From assembly GCA_045652125.1 (NCBI GenBank), contig JAZRTT010000025.1, positions 1 through 64,000 of the forward strand: 64,000 nucleotides of DNA. The letters run 5' to 3'. Position numbers and translations under genes: made by a program. Within the stretch, counting starts at the first letter, position 1. Each line of letters begins with the position of its first letter. Below are positions 1 to 7,110 of this stretch, piece by piece. The notes under the pieces are model-generated. The model saw only the letters and a program-made list of their open reading frames with translations. It was not told the DNA's origin and made no database searches. The DNA comes from Avoscillospira sp045652125 (GTDB taxonomy: Bacteria > Bacillota > Clostridia > Oscillospirales > Oscillospiraceae).

Positions 1-880
1 GACAGGCCTCGCAAGGATATGCTATCAAACATTTGTTTGGAAGTCAAGCAGTTTTTGTAGGCAACGCCCCTTGATTACCTCGGCGAAGCCGTAGGGGAGC
101 AAGAACGAAAAGAACGCAACGCCCTTAGGGCCTGCCCGGCAGGCCCTTCCGAGGCAGAAACGACCACAGCCCCCGTCCCACCGCAGTGGGCCGTAGGCCT
201 TCCGCCTCCCCGTTCCCCGGAGGGGAAAGGGGACGGGAGGGGAAAGGGGCGAACCCACCGAAGACAACAGCAAGGGCAAACAACGGAAAGCGGAGCGGGC
301 GGAGCACGCGAGCAAAACAAAAGCCGGGGGGGCCGGAACGGCCAAACAAGGCGGGCCGAAGGCCCGCCGTAGGCCCCCCCGGCGGAGCCCACGGGCCCCG
401 AAGCCCGAAGGGGGCCGGAAGGGGGGGCCCGGCGACCGACCGAAGGAACGAGGGCACAGGCCGAGAGAAACAAGGGCGACCGAACAGGGAGCCCGCAGAG
501 CAACGAGGCCGAGCACCGAAGGCGCGGGCGGTAGCGAGAGCCCCCCGAGGGCGACACAGGAGCCCGCAGGAGGGGCCGAGCGAACAAGCCGGGGGGAACC
601 CGGCAGGGCCGTAAGTGGGCGGGCGGGCCCCCGCGAGCGGGCGAGCCACGAAGCGAAGCGAACGGGGCGGGAGAACGCGAGACGGGATAAAGAGGGCCGG
701 GAAAAGCGGAGGAACGAACGCCCCGGCCCGAAGGCCCGCACAACCTTTAGATGCCAAGGAAGCGAAGCTGACGCAGGCAAGATGGGCGAAAGAGTGCCCC
801 CGCTTTTATGGGGGCCGAGAGAGCCCATTTAGGTGCACCTTCAATTCCGCACTGCACCCTTGGCACTTCCGATGACCTCA
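1..880. other. GC-rich, hairpin-rich non-coding tract at the end of an integrated element
   Basis: No gene is supported here. The tract is strikingly GC-rich and, on the plus strand, purine-rich, unlike the rest of the window. Open frames exist on both strands, but they are low-complexity Arg/Gly/Pro strings that look like a by-product of composition. Short hairpins recur: a perfect 9-bp stem at 128-136/138-146, a 5-bp stem with a GAA loop at 331-343, and an 8-bp stem with a GAA loop at 350-357/361-368. The word AGCGAAGCGAACGG occurs near 651 and again near 1243 inside the rep gene, which links the tract to that gene. It may be the origin or packaging region of the rolling-circle element; that role is inference. 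Confidence 0.5.
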
Positions 881-962
881 GGGCAGTATTCCAACGAGGT
901 TACGCACCAAAGCAGAGCGAGCGGAGCGAGCGGTTGTTTCTTCTGCAGGCACCACCGATTAC

Positions 963-1949
963 ATGAAAACTTTCATTTTTGCGGAAAAAATGAAAGTTTG
1001 GGGCGAAAATGTTTATATTTATAAACATTTTCCAAGGGAGACCGCAGGTCTCCTTATACTTGATATAGGGACAGTATTCCATCAGAATATGGCCCAAAGA
1101 GATTTTAAGATAGAACTGGAAATCCGGCATAATTGCAGGATTAAGGAATACCCTCAAGGTTTTGCAGAGGTGCTTTCTGCTTCTCGTCCCATCTTCCGGG
1201 AACCCGGTTGGGAGCTTGCCGACAAGTGGGTTCCGGATCCGGGAGCGAAGCGAACGGCCCCGAAACCCACTGAGGAAAACAAAGCGGAAAACATTGCAAG
1301 GGCCGTGAGGCGAGCAAAACAGAATTTGCGAGACTTGGCCCTTTGCAATGACATGGCCTACTTTGTGACACTGACCCTCGACCAAAACATTGTTGACCGC
1401 TACGATATGGCAGAGATAACTCAGAGGTTGAATGTGTGGTGCAGTAACCAAGTGCAGCGGAACGGCCTCGCCTATATCCTTGTGCCGGAACGGCACAAGG
1501 ATGGGGCCGTTCATTTCCACGGCTTTGTGAATAATGCTGTGGAAGTTGTGGACAGCGGAACTATGACATTGCCTTGGGAAAAGAAACCCCGGAAGCCAAG
1601 GAACGAAGCCCAGCGGGCTGAGTGGTTGGCTAAGGGCGGTAAGATTGTTTACAATCTTCCGGCTTGGCCCCTTGGCTTTACCACCGCGATAGAGATGTAT
1701 GGCGACCCGGTATCTGCCGTGGGGTATTGTTGTAAGTACATAGGTAAGCAACAGGGAGGGGAGGGAACACCTGAGAAGATAGGGGGCAGATGGTTCTACC
1801 ATGGCGGTTGCCACAACAGACCAAAGGTCACCTACGCAGATGTGGACTTTGACCAAAAACAACTGGTGGATGGGGCCTTTGTTTGGGAAATTCCCACGGC
1901 CAATGTGATTATGGCAAAGGAAAAAATTTTGATAAAAAATCCCGGTTGA
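963..1949 (+). CDS. rep: HUH-type rolling-circle replication initiator
   Basis: Predicted endonuclease that nicks one strand at the origin and stays covalently attached through a tyrosine. With M1 at 963 the three hallmark motifs are in order: motif 1 YFVTLTLD (about 133-140), the metal-binding HUH motif as HFH (184-186), and motif 3 GYCCKYIGK with Y255, K258 and Y259. One or both of those tyrosines would be catalytic. No helicase domain is visible. The longest frame starts inside the first of three hairpins and has no ribosome site. M43 (position 1089), just beyond the hairpins, is a likelier start because the first 30 codons are hairpin sequence. The small recombinase follows after a large palindrome. 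The family resembles Rep proteins of small phages and plasmids; the exact family is unsure. Confidence 0.75.
   Translation: MKTFIFAEKMKVWGENVYIYKHFPRETAGLLILDIGTVFHQNMAQRDFKIELEIRHNCRIKEYPQGFAEVLSASRPIFREPGWELADKWVPDPGAKRTAPKPTEENKAENIARAVRRAKQNLRDLALCNDMAYFVTLTLDQNIVDRYDMAEITQRLNVWCSNQVQRNGLAYILVPERHKDGAVHFHGFVNNAVEVVDSGTMTLPWEKKPRKPRNEAQRAEWLAKGGKIVYNLPAWPLGFTTAIEMYGDPVSAVGYCCKYIGKQQGGEGTPEKIGGRWFYHGGCHNRPKVTYADVDFDQKQLVDGAFVWEIPTANVIMAKEKILIKNPG
967..1053 (+). repeat. Three tandem hairpins at the 5' end of rep
   Basis: Three consecutive perfect inverted repeats: 14-bp arms with a 5-base loop (967-980/986-999), 13-bp arms with a 2-base centre (1005-1017/1020-1032), and 7-bp arms with a GCA loop (1037-1043/1047-1053). 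Such an array directly ahead of a HUH initiator is what a double-strand origin with its nick-site hairpin, or a single-strand origin, would look like. The nick site itself cannot be assigned from sequence. Confidence 0.6.
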
Positions 1950-1967
1950 CTTTTTCAGTATTGTTGC

Positions 1968-2016
1968 CTCGGTTCGGAGGCCCGGCCCCGTGGGGCCTGC
2001 CGGGCCGAGAACCGAG
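1968..2016. repeat. 49-bp near-perfect palindrome between rep and the recombinase
   Basis: Outer arms CTCGGTTC (1968-1975) and GAACCGAG (2009-2016) enclose inner arms GGCCCGGC (1979-1986) and GCCGGGCC (1999-2006). An alternative inner fold pairs GGCCCC (1984-1989) with GGGGCC (1992-1997). There is no U-tract, so it is a poor terminator. A cruciform, a single-strand origin or a recombination site of the element fits better. Confidence 0.65.
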
Positions 2017-2052
2017 AAAGTCGATGGGCAAAAAAGGAAAGGACAATTTTAG

Positions 2053-2577
2053 ATGAAAACGGAATACTTATTGATGGAACAAGTCGAACGGGTTTTGTCC
2101 CTGCTGACACCCGACAACAGATTGGTCATGCGTGTGGCACTCCATACGGGTTTACGTGTTTCAGACATTCTCTGCCTTAAAAAAACCGACCTCGACAAGG
2201 GTCAGCAGTTTTGGATTACAGAGATGAAGACAGGCAAGAAAAAAAAGATTGCCTTGCCCCGTCAGCTTTGGCAGGAACTTAGAGGCCAGTCTGGGGGGGA
2301 GTGGGTCTTTCAGAATAGACTGGACGAAACCCGGCATAGGTCACGCCAAGCGGTATGGAAAGACATAAAAAGGGCCCAAAAGGCCCTAAGATTGCCACAA
2401 AATGCAGGCTGTCATTCCATGCGGAAAGTTTATGCCGTGGAACTTATGCGGAGGTATGGCGACATTGAAAGAGTACGCCGAGCCTTAAATCATGACCGCC
2501 CGGCGACCACCATGATTTATGCCATGGCTGATACTTTGATGAAAGCGAAGCACAGAAAAACCAGACGCAAGGCGTAA
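2053..2577 (+). CDS. Minimal tyrosine recombinase (catalytic domain only)
   Basis: A 174-residue protein that is essentially only the C-terminal catalytic domain of the tyrosine recombinase family, with no N-terminal core- or arm-binding domain. All active-site residues are visible: R35 (HTGLRVSD), a Lys in the TGKKKK beta-hairpin, H121 and R124 (HSMR), H147 (NHDRP) and the nucleophile Y156 (TMIYAM). Full-length Xer-type enzymes are near 300 residues, and nothing upstream in frame suggests a lost N-terminus, so it appears to be a naturally small enzyme. It probably integrates or excises the rep element, or resolves its multimers. No strong ribosome site is evident; AAAGGAAAGGAC precedes the start by about 10 bases. 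Confidence 0.8.
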   Translation: MKTEYLLMEQVERVLSLLTPDNRLVMRVALHTGLRVSDILCLKKTDLDKGQQFWITEMKTGKKKKIALPRQLWQELRGQSGGEWVFQNRLDETRHRSRQAVWKDIKRAQKALRLPQNAGCHSMRKVYAVELMRRYGDIERVRRALNHDRPATTMIYAMADTLMKAKHRKTRRKA

Positions 2578-2585
2578 ACTCGGAG

Positions 2586-2614
2586 TTGACATGATGGGCC
2601 TCCCGTGGTAGGAT
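2586..2614 (+). promoter_or_regulatory. Promoter for a 30-codon ORF
   Basis: TTGACA (2586-2591), a 17-base spacer and TAGGAT (2609-2614) form a good vegetative promoter. It is followed by AAAGGAGGTG and an ATG at 2656, so the small ORF downstream is probably expressed. Confidence 0.5.
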
Positions 2615-2655
2615 GTTTTTAGGCTTCGAGCCATATTTCTACCAAAGGAGGTGTG

Positions 2656-2748
2656 ATGGTACAAGCTGTCCACAATATCAAGTTGACCAACGCAGGCGTA
2701 CCTTGCATGGCTGAACGGTCAACAAAACAAAGATTTTGTTGCGAGTGA
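2656..2748 (+). CDS. 30-residue small ORF with strong expression signals
   Basis: The reading frame encodes a 30-residue peptide with three cysteines, starting MVQAVHNIKL and ending QRFCCE. It is preceded by AAAGGAGG with ideal spacing and by a consensus-like promoter. The 3' third of the frame is formed by the first of two inverted-repeat sites, so its C-terminus may be a product of integration, with a longer original gene cut off there. No family is recognised. It could also be a leader peptide or an excisionase-type factor. Confidence 0.4.
   Translation: MVQAVHNIKLTNAGVPCMAERSTKQRFCCE
2711..2745. repeat. Inverted-repeat site, copy 1 (possible attachment site)
   Basis: CTGAACG is followed by CAACAAAA (2720-2727), a 6-base centre and TTTTGTTG (2734-2741), then CG. 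The same layout recurs 85 bases downstream, making a direct repeat of an inverted repeat. Arm length and centre size fit a tyrosine-recombinase core site. Confidence 0.5.
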
Positions 2749-2795
2749 AGCGGTTCAGGAGGGAAGACATTGGCTTCCTTTTTAATATGACCGAA

Positions 2796-2828
2796 CTGAA
2801 CGCAACAAAATAAAAATTTTGTTGCGTT
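2796..2828. repeat. Inverted-repeat site, copy 2, overlapping a promoter
   Basis: CTGAACG leads into a perfect 13-bp inverted repeat with a 4-base AAAA centre, arms 2799-2811 and 2816-2828. The right arm covers the TTGCGT -35 box of the downstream recombinase gene. The copy could be an attachment site, an operator for autoregulation, or both. Confidence 0.55.
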
Positions 2829-2850
2829 GGACGTGTGGGTGTGGTATAAT
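2822..2850 (+). promoter_or_regulatory. Promoter of the Xer-like recombinase gene
   Basis: TTGCGT (2822-2827), a 17-base spacer and a perfect TATAAT (2845-2850), followed by CAGGAGG before the ATG at 2880. The -35 box lies in the right arm of the inverted repeat, so binding there would occlude transcription. Confidence 0.65.
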
Positions 2851-2879
2851 GAAGGTACAAAACAGTCAGGAGGTGCTTT

Positions 2880-3881
2880 ATGGAGCGCAAATACGACTGC
2901 CCGCAAATTCTTCGGGAGTTTCTAACCTATCATGAGACAATCAAAGGTCAATCTGCAAAAACCATCCAGGAATACTATCTGGATCTTCGGATGTTTTTGC
3001 GGTTTATGGTTCTGGTAAAAAATGAAATGCCTTATCATACAGATTTTGAAACAATTCCAATTAAATCGATTGACTTGGAATTTATAAAAACGATCACAGT
3101 ATCGGATATTTTTGATTTTCTTTCCTATTTGGCCAATGATCGCGTAAAATTTGAAAATTCTCATGTAGAGGAAATTGGAATCGGTACGGCAGCACGTGCC
3201 AGAAAATTATCTGCTATTAAATCCTTTTATAAGTACCTCACAGTTCGAACCAAGCAATTGGCTGATAATCCCGTACAGGATTTTGAATTTCCCAAAATTC
3301 GCAAATCTCTGCCGAAGTATCTGACATTGGAAGAATCCAGACGGCTGCTGGAGGCTGTTCAAGGCCCTAATTCCGTACGGGACTTCGCTATATTGATGAT
3401 TTTCTTAAACTGTGGAATTCGACGTGCAGAACTGGTTGGACTAAATCTTACAGATATTTATGAGGATCGTGTCCGTGTAGTTGGAAAAGGCAACAAGGAA
3501 CGAATTGTTTATATGGGTGCAGCGTGCAAAAAAGCGATTGATTCCTATCTAATTGAGCGGAAAAACATAGTTTTATCAGACAATAGGGCACTTTTTGGTT
3601 CAAGAGATCATAATCGAATCAGCATTTCAGCTGTCCATCGGCTGGTAAAAAAACACTTATTGGCAGCAGGTTTGGACGAAACACAGTTTTCTGCACATAA
3701 GCTGCGCCATACAGCAGCGACCCTGATGCTCTCCAACGGCGTGGATATTAAGACGGTACAGGAAGTTTTGGGCCATGAAAATCTGAATACAACCCAGATT
3801 TACACACATATAGAAAGCACAGAACTAAAGATTGCATCTGAGGCCAATCCAATCTCAAAATTGAAAATTAAGAACAATTAA
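2880..3881 (+). CDS. Xer-like tyrosine recombinase
   Basis: A 333-residue site-specific recombinase with an N-terminal SAM-like core-binding domain (about residues 8-120, including the SAKTIQEYYLDLRMFLRF segment) and a C-terminal catalytic domain. The active site is complete: Arg in NCGIRRAEL, Lys in VGKGNKER, HxLR in HKLRHT, His in LGHENL and the nucleophilic Tyr in TQIYTH. Length and motifs match XerC/XerD/CodV, so it may be the host chromosome-dimer resolvase. It stands alone with its own promoter and terminator and next to a mobile element, so an element-encoded integrase is not excluded. It begins at an ATG 6 bases after CAGGAGG. Confidence 0.85.
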   Translation: MERKYDCPQILREFLTYHETIKGQSAKTIQEYYLDLRMFLRFMVLVKNEMPYHTDFETIPIKSIDLEFIKTITVSDIFDFLSYLANDRVKFENSHVEEIGIGTAARARKLSAIKSFYKYLTVRTKQLADNPVQDFEFPKIRKSLPKYLTLEESRRLLEAVQGPNSVRDFAILMIFLNCGIRRAELVGLNLTDIYEDRVRVVGKGNKERIVYMGAACKKAIDSYLIERKNIVLSDNRALFGSRDHNRISISAVHRLVKKHLLAAGLDETQFSAHKLRHTAATLMLSNGVDIKTVQEVLGHENLNTTQIYTHIESTELKIASEANPISKLKIKNN

Positions 3882-3883
3882 GT

Positions 3884-3924
3884 AAAAAATGCAGACTTTT
3901 CACAAGGAAAAGTCTGCATTTTTT
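3884..3924. terminator. Bidirectional terminator (recombinase / radA)
   Basis: An 18-bp perfect stem (3884-3901/3907-3924) with A-tracts and T-tracts on both sides separates two convergent genes and also covers the radA stop codon. Confidence 0.9.
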
Positions 3925-5299
3925 ACAAAGTAAATTCAATTGCTTCACGAATGTTCCGAACACGAATAAGTTCCAAGTCTGCAGGCGGCTTGATTTGAGC
4001 ACTTCCCTGTTTCGGGATTATGCATCGTTTGAAGCCGAGACGGCTGACTTCCGAAAGACGTTGAGACAAATTGGATACCGCTCTGATCTCCCCTGTTAGT
4101 CCTACTTCCCCAATGGCTGCAGTATCGCTGTCAAAAATCTTTTCCCGATAACTGGACGCAGCAGCCAAAATTACAGGAAGATCTGCAGCCGGTTCGTTCA
4201 GGTGCAGTCCACCGATTACGTTGATATAGATATCACAGGAGCCGAGGTTCAGCCCTCCCCTCTTCTCCAATACTGCCATAAGTAAAACGGCACGATTATA
4301 ATCAAAGCCATCTGTGGTACGCCGGGGCACACTGAGAGAAGTTCGCGCGGTCAGCGCCTGTACCTCGGCCAATACCGAACGCGTTCCCTCCATGGCACAG
4401 GCAACACAGGTACCGGGAGCATGGGTCGGACGGCCTGCCAACAGCATTTCAGAGGGGTTTGGCACTTCTTTCAAGCCATTATCCGCCATTTCAAAGACAC
4501 CGATCTCATTGGTAGAGCCAAAACGGTTCTTGGCTGCACGAAGGATGCGGTAATTATGGGAACTTTCTCCCTCGAAATACATAACGCAGTCCACCATGTG
4601 CTCCAGGACCTTGGGGCCGGCAATGGACCCTTCCTTGTTTACGTGGCCAACAACAAATACGGTAATCCCGCTGGTTTTGGCCAATTGCATCAAAGCCAGT
4701 GTACAGTCTTTCACTTGTGAAATACTGCCGGGAGAGGATGTGTTTTCACGGCTGTAAAGGGTTTGGATAGAATCGGCAATCAGAATATCGGGTTTCAATT
4801 CTCCTGCCGCTTCCAGCACAGAGGCAATGTCTGTTTCAGATAATAAAAACAGGTTTTGCGTAGAGACACAGAGGCGATTGGCACGGAGCTTGATTTGTGT
4901 TTCGCTTTCTTCTCCGGAAACATATAGAATACGAAGGTTTTTTCCCAAATAAGAGCAAATTTGCAGCAGCAAGGTGGATTTTCCGATTCCGGGTGCGCCT
5001 CCAACTAAAATAAGAGATCCCTTAACTGCACCGCCGCCCAAAACCCGGTTGAGCTCTCCCAGACCGGTATCAAAACGGACTTCGCTGTCGCAGTCTACTT
5101 CCTGCAAGGTTCTCGGTTTTCGGCTCTGCGTTCCTTGGCCTGTAAGATGGGCACCTTTTATGACAGGTAGTTCACTTTGTTTTTGTTCAACAATGCAGTT
5201 CCATTCACCGCAGGCCGGACACCTCCCCTGCCAACGGGGTGTTTCATTTCCGCAGTTGGTACAGAAGAATACAGACTTAGACTTCAATTTCCTGTTCAC
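3923..5299 (-). CDS. radA: DNA repair protein RadA/Sms
   Basis: A 458-residue RadA, a RecA-like branch-migration helicase for recombination intermediates. It has an N-terminal C4 zinc finger (CTNC and CPAC, residues 13-30), a Walker A GAPGIGKST (101-109), the RadA-specific KNRFG motif near residue 255, and a C-terminal Lon-protease-like domain with the GEVGLTGE signature. Length is normal. The start overlaps the end of the upstream amidase gene by 23 bases, so the two are co-transcribed and translationally coupled. Confidence 0.95.
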   Translation of the reverse strand: MNRKLKSKSVFFCTNCGNETPRWQGRCPACGEWNCIVEQKQSELPVIKGAHLTGQGTQSRKPRTLQEVDCDSEVRFDTGLGELNRVLGGGAVKGSLILVGGAPGIGKSTLLLQICSYLGKNLRILYVSGEESETQIKLRANRLCVSTQNLFLLSETDIASVLEAAGELKPDILIADSIQTLYSRENTSSPGSISQVKDCTLALMQLAKTSGITVFVVGHVNKEGSIAGPKVLEHMVDCVMYFEGESSHNYRILRAAKNRFGSTNEIGVFEMADNGLKEVPNPSEMLLAGRPTHAPGTCVACAMEGTRSVLAEVQALTARTSLSVPRRTTDGFDYNRAVLLMAVLEKRGGLNLGSCDIYINVIGGLHLNEPAADLPVILAAASSYREKIFDSDTAAIGEVGLTGEIRAVSNLSQRLSEVSRLGFKRCIIPKQGSAQIKPPADLELIRVRNIREAIEFTL

Positions 5300-5999
5300 C
5301 CTTTTCCATATATTGAGATAGTGCCGAGGCTATGGCACACACAATTTTCTTTTGATAATCGTCTTGCTGCAGCAGAGCCTCTTCCCTGCTGTTTGACAAA
5401 AAACCACATTCCACTAAAATCCCCGGGCAGTGTATTTGTTTCAATAAGTATACGGAGCTGGAGGGCATACTTTCCCTGTGATTATCAGGGTCTAAAGCTA
5501 AGCGAAGTGCCGATTGTGTGAGAAAAGCCAATTCCCTGCTGAAATCGGTTTCTGCATAAAAAACCTGGGAACCTTTGTATTTTTCACGGGAAAAGTGATT
5601 CTGATGGATGCTTACTAAAATAGCTCCGGGGGTATGATTGATTAAATCGACCCTGTTCTTCAGGTCAGATACTTTTTTCTCGGAGAATGTTTTGCAATCA
5701 TCGTTGTAAATGGCGGTGTCGGTCGAGCGGATCATCTGTGTGCGAATACCGCAAAAAGACAACATCTGTTCCAATCGCAAAGCGATCTGAAGATTTAACA
5801 TACTCTCTGAGGTGCCGGTTACGCCGGTGGCTCCGCCGTCTTCGCCGCCGTGACCGGCATCGATCACGACCGTTGCAGGTTTCTGCGCTATGACAGCTGA
5901 TACAGCGGAAAGATTAAAGCGTATCGCACCGGAGATCAGCACACAGACGGATACGAGCAGAGCAACACCGCCGATGCCGATTTTTTTCAATTCCAGCAA
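5277..5999 (-). CDS. CwlD-like N-acetylmuramoyl-L-alanine amidase
   Basis: Amidase_3 family hydrolase that cleaves the MurNAc-L-Ala bond. The start is taken as a TTG at 5999, 8 bases after GGGAGG, giving 240 residues: a short cytoplasmic stretch, one membrane segment (GVALLVSVCVLISGAIRF) and then the catalytic domain. Zn ligands and the catalytic Glu are visible in DAGHGGEDGG, the SIHQNHF motif (His) and LVECGFLSN. CwlD makes muramic-delta-lactam in spore cortex. The small size, anchor and adjacency to cotJ genes fit CwlD, but other amidases share the fold. A longer frame up to 6128 lacks a ribosome site. Confidence 0.8.
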   Translation of the reverse strand: MLELKKIGIGGVALLVSVCVLISGAIRFNLSAVSAVIAQKPATVVIDAGHGGEDGGATGVTGTSESMLNLQIALRLEQMLSFCGIRTQMIRSTDTAIYNDDCKTFSEKKVSDLKNRVDLINHTPGAILVSIHQNHFSREKYKGSQVFYAETDFSRELAFLTQSALRLALDPDNHRESMPSSSVYLLKQIHCPGILVECGFLSNSREEALLQQDDYQKKIVCAIASALSQYMEKGEQEIEV

Positions 6000-6110
6000 T
6001 TTCTCCACCTCCCTGTTGGAAGGTATGAGACAACCTGCTTCAATATGATAATTATAGCATGATAGTTCAAAGAAGAAAAGAGTCGAAACGCACACAATTG
6101 CGGCGAAAAA

Positions 6111-6118
6111 CATAGAAT
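6111..6118 (+). promoter_or_regulatory. Possible sporulation-sigma -10 element for cotJ
   Basis: CATAGAAT resembles the CATAnnnT -10 element of mother-cell sigma E/K promoters and lies about 45 bases before the cotJAB start. The -35 match is weak, so this is only a suggestion that fits the expected timing of coat genes. Confidence 0.25.
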
Positions 6119-6160
6119 GACATGGCAACCCTATCTATGCGTTCAAAAGGAGGAACCGTT

Positions 6161-6619
6161 TTGAACATAGCAAACAACGAACCTACGAAAAAATGTATGG
6201 AAACACAGGGAGTTCTCCCCGCTTGTGCCCCTCTGGCAAATCCCTATGTCCCCTTCCAGCAGGAAAATGCTCAAACGTATCAGGCGGGCATGGGACTTGT
6301 CCGCGGTACGATGTATCCCGGATTGGATCTTCCCTTTATGGGAATGGTTAATCAAAAAGAGAAAAGTGCAACACCCCTGCACCGGCTGCAGGCAATGAAT
6401 TTTGCTGTTTCTGAATTGGGTCTGTATCTGGATACCCATGCCGACGATCAGGATGCCGTAGACCTGTTTAATCAATATGTGGAACAGTACGCTGATGCAC
6501 TTCACCAATATGAGCGGCAGCATGGATCAACCACCCAGATGGGTGCGGCACTAACCGGCCGCTATGAATGGCTGGAAAATCCGTGGCCTTGGGATTACGA
6601 TGCGAATAAGGAGGGTTAA
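6161..6619 (+). CDS. cotJAB: CotJA-CotJB fusion, spore coat assembly protein
   Basis: A single 152-residue protein contains both small coat factors that are usually separate. Residues 20-60 are CotJA-like (ACAPLANPYVPFQ, QAGMGLVRGTMYPGLDLPF). Residues 70-147 are CotJB-like (LHRLQAMNFAVSELGLYLDTH and a C-terminal YEWLENPWPWDY). The start is a TTG at 6161, 7 bases after AAAGGAGG; an upstream ATG at 6122 has no ribosome site. It heads the cotJ operon, with cotJC starting 3 bases after the stop codon. The two proteins are needed with CotJC in the spore inner coat. No frameshift or internal stop is seen, so the fusion appears genuine. Confidence 0.88.
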   Translation: MNIANNEPTKKCMETQGVLPACAPLANPYVPFQQENAQTYQAGMGLVRGTMYPGLDLPFMGMVNQKEKSATPLHRLQAMNFAVSELGLYLDTHADDQDAVDLFNQYVEQYADALHQYERQHGSTTQMGAALTGRYEWLENPWPWDYDANKEG

Positions 6620-6622
6620 TGT

Positions 6623-6877
6623 ATGTTTATCTATGACAAAAAACTCCAGTATCCGGTAAAAATTGCCAATACAGATCCCCGACTTGCATCCATCATCATC
6701 AGTCAATATGGCGGCCCGGACGGAGAACTGGGAGCATCTCTGCGATACCTGAGCCAGCGGTATTCCATGCCGTATCCGGAACTGAAAGGTCTTTTGACGG
6801 ATATCGGTACAAAAGCTCCGTCAAAGCACCAAAAAAGGGCCGACCAACAAGTGATTGGTCGGCCCTTATATTATTGA
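6623..6877 (+). CDS. cotJC: cotJC segment 1 (manganese-catalase coat protein, interrupted)
   Basis: The frame begins after AAGGAGGG and encodes residues 1-63 of CotJC (FIYDKKLQYPV, IISQYGGPDGELGASLRYL and the DIGT turn). It then runs into foreign DNA for 21 codons and stops. The break is exactly at GGTACA (6806-6811). The missing continuation, EELGHLEMVG, resumes at 11358 after a second GGTACA. As it stands this piece cannot make a working di-manganese catalase, since ligand helices 3 and 4 are elsewhere. Precise recombination between the two cores would restore the frame. Confidence 0.9.
   Translation: MFIYDKKLQYPVKIANTDPRLASIIISQYGGPDGELGASLRYLSQRYSMPYPELKGLLTDIGTKAPSKHQKRADQQVIGRPLYY
6806..6811. 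repeat. attL of element A (core GGTACA)
   Basis: Left junction. Upstream is cotJC; downstream starts TACAAAAG, half of the reconstructed attP palindrome CTTTTGTAGGTACAAAAG. Joining the two element ends gives 24-base half-sites that match in 16 of 24 positions around a central GG. Confidence 0.85.
6831..6867 (-). terminator. Terminator of the DUF3343-tusA-yedE operon
   Basis: An 11-bp stem (6837-6847/6855-6865) with a 7-base loop, followed on the minus strand by six T residues. Confidence 0.85.
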
Positions 6878-7110
6878 AATTCCGAAATTTTACAATAGCT
6901 GCCGTCAATGATCTGATAAACTGCTTCGGTATCGTCATCCAACAGAGTATCACAGCAGTCCTCAGAGGTGTAAAAAACACAAGTTCCGCAGGAAGAACTC
7001 AACACTCTGGGAACAGGCGCCATATGAGCTGCCACTCCGAAAGATTCCATAGCACGGCAGGTCATCAATGCGCTGAGATGTGTATGAAAAGTGGCAACGA
7101 ACTGTTTCAT
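6871..7110 (-). CDS. DUF3343 family protein (putative Se/S carrier)
   Basis: A 79-residue protein of the DUF3343 family, which often accompanies YedE, TusA-like proteins and desulfurases in selenium- or sulfur-handling gene sets. It has the FHTHLSALMTCRAM opening, where such proteins carry a thin ferredoxin-like fold, and a SSSCGTC motif with two cysteines that could carry persulfide or selenide. It overlaps the upstream tusA-like gene by 4 bases (ATGA) and is the last gene of the leftward operon in element A. A second DUF3343 gene lies near 56.1 kb. The biochemical role is not established. Confidence 0.8.
   Translation of the reverse strand: MKQFVATFHTHLSALMTCRAMESFGVAAHMAPVPRVLSSSCGTCVFYTSEDCCDTLLDDDTEAVYQIIDGSYCKISEFQ

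Larger units (their letters stand above)
1..2748. mobile_element. Integrated rolling-circle-type element (right part; left end outside window)
   Basis: A HUH-type replication initiator, a hairpin-rich region and a very short tyrosine recombinase lie together, all reading rightward, next to a pair of inverted-repeat sites (about 2711-2745 and 2796-2828). This gene set fits a small plasmid- or phage-like element that replicates by rolling circle and integrates with a minimal recombinase. The left boundary is outside the window and no target duplication can be checked, so the right limit is approximate: it could be either of the twin sites. Confidence 0.55.

Noticed and set aside
25..828. Long open frames on both strands of the GC-rich tract (up to 267 codons)
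   Set aside because: All are low-complexity Arg/Pro/Gly/Ser strings and overlap each other on both strands; GC-rich DNA has few stop codons. No ribosome sites or domains.
2799..2828. Reading the 13-bp inverted repeat as a chromosomal dif site
   Set aside because: It does not resemble known Firmicute dif or difSL sequences; symmetry and promoter overlap fit an element site or operator better.
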